Below are positions 58,029 through 64,000 of a DNA stretch of 64,000 nucleotides, piece after piece (positions within the stretch are counted from its first letter, which is position 1; every line of letters begins with the position of its first letter). The position numbers and the translations under genes were made by a program. Source of the DNA: Ulota crispa (Eukaryota > Streptophyta > Bryopsida > Orthotrichales > Orthotrichaceae); NCBI GenBank assembly GCA_963920765.1, contig OY987247.1, forward strand, positions 22,416,471 through 22,480,470. The letters are read 5' to 3'. The notes beneath the pieces are model-generated. The model saw nothing but the letters and a program-made list of their open reading frames with translations. It ran no database searches and had not been told where the DNA came from.

Positions 58029-58358
58029 GTGATTTCTTAATTAATAATTTGTGTGTTTAGCATTTTCCAAAGCTAATATTAGCCATATGTGATTAAATTT
58101 TTTGCAACTAGCAATTTGTTTAAATCACATAATTAAAAAAGTATGGCAATTTGTTATTGAAGCATAGGACTAATTCAAAGTTTTTATCTTTATTGAACAA
58201 AATGGCATTTATGAAGTCTAACTTCTTTTTCATCTTGTTTTATTCATGAAGGAGGTTTGAAGACTATAAGCAGTGGCAAAATTTGAATTAGCATAATTTT
58301 GTAAGCTTTAATAATTTTCTTGAAAAACAATCCCCTTTGCAAAAGATATAGGATTACA
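58029..58358. other. unassigned spacer
   Basis: No gene or element ends recognised. The right terminus of the piggyBac-like relic should lie here but no GGGTTAA was found. Confidence 0.4.
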
Positions 58359-58400
58359 CACTACTAGAAAGGGGGCCAAAAATGACACTCATTATCATTG
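58359..58400. mobile_element. possible CACTA element terminus
   Basis: CACTACTAGAAAGGGGGCC has the form of a plant CACTA terminal inverted repeat (CACTACTAGAAAA type). A TNP1-like gene fragment lies downstream at 59365-60310. No matching opposite end was found in the window. Confidence 0.45.
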
Positions 58401-59364
58401 TGTGATGCTGTAAACTCAATCATTTTGTGCAAACAAGACTCCGCTTGTCCAGATTCACTTCAAGGCGGGGGTCACTTAAAACTGTGATTTACTTTTAGTC
58501 ACTTTTTTGCAGAGTAGTATTCAATGTTATATACTCTAATCATTCCCGACACGTATTTTTTGCGTTCTCAAACGTACACAAGCAGAATCATTCTGCAAGA
58601 GACTTGCCTGGGCAGTGGTGGTAGAATTGACAAGTTTTGACAAAATTTATTTCATTGACCTGACAATGACTGAATCTATTCATGAACGCTATATGACGTG
58701 GCATATACAAGGTATTTGAGGCACTATTGACACAGCTGCCCTCTGCATTTCAAAATCCAGTTGTAATTGAGTTGGCCCTTGACATGGATTCCTCTAGGCT
58801 GTCCAAATTTAGGGTGTGGATGTTTTTGTTGTGGAAAGTATTGGGACCTACGTGGATTGGCACTCTGGGTTTAAGGTTTAGGAGTCACATGCAATTGCAC
58901 ACTGTATGACTTGTTCTAGTCATATGTTGTGATGTGACATCCACCAATGTTACTTCCAAAAATTACATTTTCAGTTCAGCAACCCTTTTGAGTTCATTGT
59001 GGTGAGTCCCTTATTTATGCAGTTTAGTTCCTTGATTAGTTATTAGGGTTTTTTAGGACATGCAAGGGGAAATCTTTCAAATTTTTAGTATGTTAGCGGT
59101 TTACAGGTGCTATGTTTAGCCCACTAGTTTGGGGTGATACTTTCAAGTGAGGCTTCATAATTGCATGTAATATGCTTAGATGCACAAACATTTCTATTTT
59201 GCATCAATTGCAAATGACAAAGGTGATTTCTACAGCATAGAGAGTAGCAAAAATTTTGAAGGAAAATTGCTAGTCGTTGCAGACATTCATTTACAAGGAC
59301 ACTGTCCAATCTGCTTTGGCAAAATATAAAAGACAGACCTAACAAGACCACCTCCATTATTGTA

Positions 59365-60310
59365 CTACTCTTTCAACAAAGAAATAGCTTCCATCGTCCA
59401 CTTTGTCATCAAATTAAGCGCGTCCTTCAAGCGCTCCATGGGTGGGTCATTGTTGTTGTTTCCTTTGTGTAGGAGCATGTCTTTGCTGCCCCGGATCACC
59501 TTGGATATTGATACAGCAACGTTATCCTCCTCAATGACCCTACCATGCAATGAGGCTCTCCCGAGGTTGACTATGGTATCGTGCGCCACGACATTTTGTG
59601 TCCTCATGTTGTTGTTGTCTATGTCAAAGAGTTGCACCATAGTGCCAACGCTGATCACAACTGCAGAGGGTTCCTATGGTCTAATATCTGCAATGCTCTT
59701 CAATTCAATTGTTTGCTCCATCACCTGCATGACCCTCTTTCATGAGAATGCTTTCCCTCAACAAACCTGTATTAAAAGGAAATAGGATTAGGAGTGGTTG
59801 GGAACTAAGCATACCTTGGGCCTCTTTTGTGTCAGCGCGTCCATTGCCTCTTGCAATGCATGTATTAAGTGCTCCACTCCAGAATAGTCACAACCAAATT
59901 GGACAAAAGGTAGGACAAGTTTGCCAAGGAAAGTATCATGTTTTTGCAGGGGGTTCCATTTCTCCAGTAATAAGCGATTCTCTAACGGCGTTAATGCGGT
60001 GGGATCGGCCTCGCAGACCACCTGTAGCATACGAATCTTCTCATGGGACGGATCATCGGCACATTCAAAGAGGTTGTGCAAATCTCTGGCATTTTTTGTA
60101 ACATCACTACTCCACTTCAAACACCAAGTAACACCTGAGCCTGCTCCAACAAAATCTGCAACTTTGGTCAACAGAGGTTCAAAAAGTAGGGACCACATCC
60201 CGACATCTAAATTACTTTTCAGGCAAGAAAGGAAACTATTGACCCCCTTCTTGCGTTTGAATTTGAGATTGTAATTTCGCGCATAGAAAATTAGGAGTTT
60301 AGGGCATTGT
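59365..60310 (-). pseudogene. TNP1/TnpA-like CACTA accessory gene, two exons, decayed
   Basis: Minus-strand exon 1 (about 60310-59800) encodes a chain with NLKFKRKKGVNSFLSCLKSN, LLFEPLLTKVADFVGAGSG and EADPTALTPLENRLLLEKW. It ends ALTQKRPK at a donor (AAGGTATGC). Exon 2 (to 59365) has VGTMVQLFDIDNN, VVAHDTIVNLGRASLHGRVI, EEDNVAVSISKVI and LKDALNLMTKW. Exon 2 resembles the TNP1/En/Spm domain ('L-x-D...VA-x-x-T-V...L-H-G-x-x-x...V-x-V-x-x-V'). A TAG lies in the same frame before it, near 59680. Exon 1 is not recognised. The possible CACTA end at 58359 lies on its 3' side. Confidence 0.5.
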
Positions 60311-60314
60311 GAGT

Positions 60315-60524
60315 CCCAGATTTAGCACCAAAAGTCTTGAATTCATTTTTTGTTTTACTTACCTTGAAAGTTACATTAATATAAGTAGAATAGCCATGTA
60401 TGTTGATTTAGACTAGTTAGACCAAATGGTTAGTGGTATTCCATTTACCCTACTCCATTTGGTAAATCATTAGGAGTGAATTAGTGAGAATTAGTAGGGG
60501 TTTAGTTAGTTTGAATGACACACA
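60315..60524. other. unassigned spacer
   Basis: Nothing recognised. Confidence 0.4.
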
Positions 60525-60527
60525 TAC

Positions 60528-60665
60528 TAGGGGCTTGGAATCCCCTCCAAAAGTTTCCACTAACCTAATTCAAAAGGGTTAGTTTAGGATTAGTCACCTG
60601 GGGCTTGGGATCCCCTCCAAAAGTCCCCACTAGCCTAATTAGAGAGGGTTAGTTTTGGAGTAGAT
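60528..60665. repeat. tandem duplication, ~72-bp unit
   Basis: Two copies of a unit beginning GGGGCTTGG[A/G]ATCCCCTCC and ending in 'gggttagttt.gga'. Confidence 0.75.
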
Positions 60666-61348
60666 TAGCCATGCCAGGGCCAAGGGCTACATCATTTCAT
60701 CCAAGTTACATGATCAGTTTGGTGCATCTATACCCAAGGTTCCCAAGACCTTCTGCTTTTTAGAGAGTGTGATTCCAAGCAGTGAACCCTGCTAGGCTTC
60801 TAGTCCACCCCGGTCAAAGGAGGTTGAAGAATGGCAGTAAAATGCCACCAAAATTCATAGAAGAGTTTCTCAAGGATTTATGAAGATCCCCTAAGTTTCA
60901 AGTTGCTTCAATAGCGGCAAGACCCCAAACAGCGACATCCATCCAACTTCAAAAAAGTGCTCAACATCCAATTTCAAGATTGTATCCATTTGGAGCCCAC
61001 TTGACAGAAGCAAGGAGTGTTTCCTGGCTCCCCCAACAACATTGGAAGACCTCGGAAGGTCAATTTCTCAATTTGGGATGAATTCTCAAATTTGGATTTT
61101 TCATCCATCCACTCCTAACTCTTCATTCAAATTTCCCAACGCCTTGTAGCTTGGAATTAGGAGTGTGAACAACCAAACCCAGCTATTTTGGGTCCAAGAA
61201 ATCCAATGCCATTGTCCGTTTGTCATTTGGAGCTACGCTCCAAAAGTTATGGCAAATTCATTCAGATTTCATCCATTTTTAGGTTTTCTTAGATTTTAGG
61301 CAGATTTCAAGGGATCAATGGATCCCTTAGATAGAGGTGTGAGGTGTC

Positions 61349-61372
61349 CTCCCTTAAAAGTATAAAGGGAGG
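61349..61372 (+). promoter_or_regulatory. TATA-like promoter, possibly of an LTR
   Basis: CCTCCCTTAAAAGTATAAAG then GGAGG: a TATAAA box within a short inverted repeat, followed by a C-rich, CACTTGTCATCACT-type leader. This layout is typical of retrotransposon LTR U3/R borders, but no LTR pair, primer site or pol gene is visible in the window. Confidence 0.35.
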
Positions 61373-61999
61373 CCCACCTCCTTCCAAAACACCACTTGTC
61401 ATCACTCTTTGGTCACTTTTCACTCTTGTCACTTACCATCACTTGGGCCCATGGCTCTTTGAGTTCCCATCACTTGTTATAATCACCCCCTTTCCTTAGG
61501 CCATCTCCTAGCATTTGTCACCAATTCCTTGCGTCTTAGAACCCCTCCTTGTATTGGTCATACTAACCCCTAGGAAGTTGGATTACGACTGGCAATGCCG
61601 TTCTTCCACACTTCTTAGAAGTCCCATTTGCATTCAAGTCTATTAGTATCTAGAATAGGAGCCCTTACTAGAACATTTGTTACTAGTGCCATTACTAGAG
61701 CTCCTGCGCCAGCCCAAGCTCTCCTAGCAGTTCTTTTGGAATTTTTCCAGCTCATCCTTAGCCTATCCAGCTGTCTCCATTCTTGAGGCAACTCTCTGAG
61801 TAACCACTCTGATCATTAATCCCATTAGCTTGAGGCCCTACCTCGCTCACAGATTCCATCAACTAGTAGCATTACCTCGCATGTAGTTCCCTCAAGCCAA
61901 CCACCCTAGCTCCTTTGCTGTCTTGTCCCAAGAAATAGCCCTTTTCCCCTTGGAAGTCCACAGCCTCATTAGTCTCTCTTGAGAAAAGCAAGCTCAGTC

Positions 62000-62690
62000 T
62001 CTATCGAGCTCACAACCCATTTTCTCTCTAGTCCAGCAAACCCAATCTCTCTTAAGCTCACAGCCCATTTCCTAGTTGAGTCCAGCCGAGCTCAATCTCT
62101 CTTGAGCTCACAGCCTAGTCCCTAGTTGAGTTCAATAGCTTTGTCTCTTGAGCTCACAGCCATTTTCCTTCTAGCCCAGCAAACCCAGTCTCTCTTGAGC
62201 TCACAGTCCATTTCCTAGTTGAGTCCAGCCAAGCTCAGTCTCTCTCAAGCTCACAGTCCAGTCTCTAGTTGAGTTTAGTAGCTTAGTCTCTCAAGCTCAC
62301 AGCCATTTCTATTTGAGTCGAGCAGCTTGATCTCTCAAGCTCACAACCCATTTTCTATTTGAGTCCAGTAGCTCAGTCTCTTGAGCTCATAGCCCATTTT
62401 TTATTTGAGTCCAATAGCTCAATCCTCTCAAAGCTCACAGCCCATTTTCTACTGTAGTCCAACACCTTAGTCTCTTGAGCTCACAACCCATTTTCTAATC
62501 AAGTCTAGTTGCCCAGTCCTCTCAAAGCTTGCAGCCCATTTTCTATTCAAGTCAAGTACCTCCATCCTCTCAAGCTCACAGCCCATTTTCTATTTGAGTC
62601 TAGCAAGCTCAGTCTCTTGAGCTCACAGCCATTTTCTATTCAAGTCCTGCAAGCTTAGTCTCTTGAGCTCACAGCCCATCTCTCCAAATT
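62000..62690. repeat. GAGCTCACAGCCCATTTTCT minisatellite with higher-order structure
   Basis: About fourteen units of roughly 46-49 bases: 'gagctcacagcccattttctatttgagtccag' plus a variable 'agctcagtctctt'. Units 1-3 (about 62008-62150) and 4-6 (about 62151-62291) match as triplets: the third part reads AAACCCA, then AGCC[G/A]AGCTC, then TAGCTT in each. That is a ~142-base higher-order repeat. Confidence 0.8.
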
Positions 62691-62699
62691 CACAGCTCA

Positions 62700-63100
62700 T
62701 TCTCGCCTCTTAGTCATGGGCTAGTCTCTCAAATTCCAAGTCCAGCACTCAGTCTCTCTCAAATCTAGTCACTAGCTTCTCCCCTTGAATTCCCACGTCT
62801 GGCACTCTGCCCTAGAATTCCAAATCTAGCACTCAGTCCCTCTCAAATCCTGTCACTAGCCTCTCCCCTCAAATTCCCACATTTGGCACTCTGCCCTCAA
62901 AATCCCACATCCGGCACTTTATCCTCAAATTCCAACATCCGGCACTCTGTCCTCAAATTCCAAGTTTGGCAATCTGCCCTCTCAATTCCCACAATTTGGC
63001 ACCCTGCCTTCCAGTCCCTCTCAAGCTAGAGCTCAGTCTCCCTCAAGCCAGAGCTTCGTCCTCCTCAAGCCAGAGCTTAGTCCCTCAAGCCAAAGCAATC
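62700..63100. repeat. two further short tandem arrays
   Basis: About 62700-63015: units of about 30 bases around CCTCAAATTCCCACATCCGG then CACTCTG. About 63020-63095: units of about 24 bases around CTCAAGCCAGAGCTTAGTC. Both follow directly on the 62.0-62.7 kb array. Confidence 0.75.
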
Positions 63101-64000
63101 TTCAATGTTGGACCCCTTGGCTCTTCACCTTCGGCTGATATCCAGCTGCGATACCTGGCCTGTCGGACCTCAGCCCTTGTCTTTGGGCTTTGGACCCCTG
63201 CTCTTGCCAGGGCCAATAGGTTTGATTTACAAATTTCAGAGTATTTTTGACTTGGGAAAGGGAAATTGGGCCCCTTAATTAGGCTCACCCACTCCCTTGG
63301 CTTCACTAACTATTTTAACAATTGTTCTAAAACACGTGAAGATCTTTGGATTTGCCTAAGTTAGAAGTGGCGTCATAGTGCCCACGGGAACCCGCAACCC
63401 ATCATACTTCCAATATTGACTAGACAAGGAGGACCCTTTTGGCATCCAAGGACATCCATAACTAACCCAAGGATTAGAATAATCCTTGGTTCTTGGTCAA
63501 TGGAAGTTGATTTATGTTGTGATTACTTGTCACAACATAGTAGCCTAGACCGGTCTTCTAGAATGGGTTAATCTACCAGCCTATTAGAATGTTATGATTA
63601 TTTGTCCCTAGAGTAGAGTCATTATATGCTTGATCTAGCACACGCATGAGAGAATGGAGGCCGTTTATCAGCTAGCTGAAGGGTATGTCAAGCCCCATGA
63701 CGAGGTATGATTACTTGTGCCCTGCTTATAACTGGCCATGTTTGGCATATCAAATCAATTATTTCTTTGCTTATCATTGTATGATGTAGGTCCATTAGAA
63801 AAGATCCATTGCTTGGAAGGCGTCTTTTAGTTGGAAATATACAAACCAAATCCACCTTCTTGCTGTTTTTTTACACTTAGCTCATCTCTCAACTGAGATT
63901 AGAACCCGGTTGTGCTTGTGCTTACTTCTCGAGGGGGAGGTTTAAGCACTCACAGGCCCCAGTCTTGTTTTTCACTCAATGGCCAAACATCACAGAGGAT
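63101..64000. other. unassigned DNA to the window end
   Basis: No gene supported. The plus and minus frames at about 63000-63300 mirror each other and lack any domain. It may be the 3' part of the LTR-like unit suggested at 61.35 kb. Confidence 0.4.

Noticed and set aside
63085-63306. ORFs on both strands at 63.0-63.3 kb
   Set aside because: Composition-driven frames in and just beyond the tandem arrays; no recognisable domain.

Overview
This window is nuclear DNA of a green plant (Viridiplantae). It holds one long, intron-rich host gene at about 33.2-46.9 kb, with plant-like AT-rich introns. The flanks carry plant-type En/Spm (CACTA) transposon genes with TNP2, DUF4218, DUF4216, PttA and TNP1 domains, and one intron carries a small chimeric insertion of plastid DNA (psaB plus 16S rRNA). 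One gene in 64 kb means a large, repeat-rich genome. A CHD6-9/Kismet-like remodeler, abundant elements with piggyBac-type TTAA ends, and a psaB fragment with charophyte/bryophyte-like residues make a non-flowering streptophyte more likely than an angiosperm. That is inference, and the species is not identified.

Layout. 0.4-10.1 kb: a decayed CACTA transposase gene on the minus strand, running from its N-terminus at 9.9 kb through the TNP2 core, DUF4218 and DUF4216. It is split by a 4.3-kb repeat (copy A, 3.6-7.9 kb) that encodes a coiled-coil protein of unknown family. A diverged second copy (B) lies at 10.1-13.5 kb. 13.5-20 kb: mostly unassigned repeat-derived DNA with two 130-bp palindromic CACTA MITEs. 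18.5-29.7 kb: a second CACTA-type gene region on the plus strand (PttA and TNP1 domains) that has captured a catalytically dead FCP1/NIF-like phosphatase segment. It is interleaved with a ~100-bp tandem array, a pair of oppositely oriented ~740-bp elements, and arrays built on TATGACTA/TAGTCATA.

31.4-46.9 kb: the host gene, about 25 exons and about 1,620-1,635 residues. It has tandem chromodomains, a complete SNF2 ATPase and C-terminal blocks that match the CHD6-9 subfamily. From exon 2 onward every exon junction I could place is in phase, so the gene looks intact.

47.3-58 kb: a dense, nested cluster of short elements flanked by TTAA with CCC-type inverted ends, the signature of the piggyBac superfamily. 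Next to it are remnants of a coding region whose cysteine-rich C-terminus resembles piggyBac transposases. Harbinger/Tourist-like, pogo/Emigrant-like and TA-target MITEs are interspersed, and one MITE pair gives a paralogous empty site for a TTAA element. 58.4-60.3 kb: a third CACTA-type fragment (minus strand). 60.5-63.1 kb: GC-richer DNA with a possible LTR-type promoter and minisatellites, one of which has a three-unit higher-order structure.

The host gene is the only one likely to serve the cell. The rest is a record of transposon invasion, nesting, capture and decay. No tRNA gene, CRISPR array or bacterial-type operon was seen.
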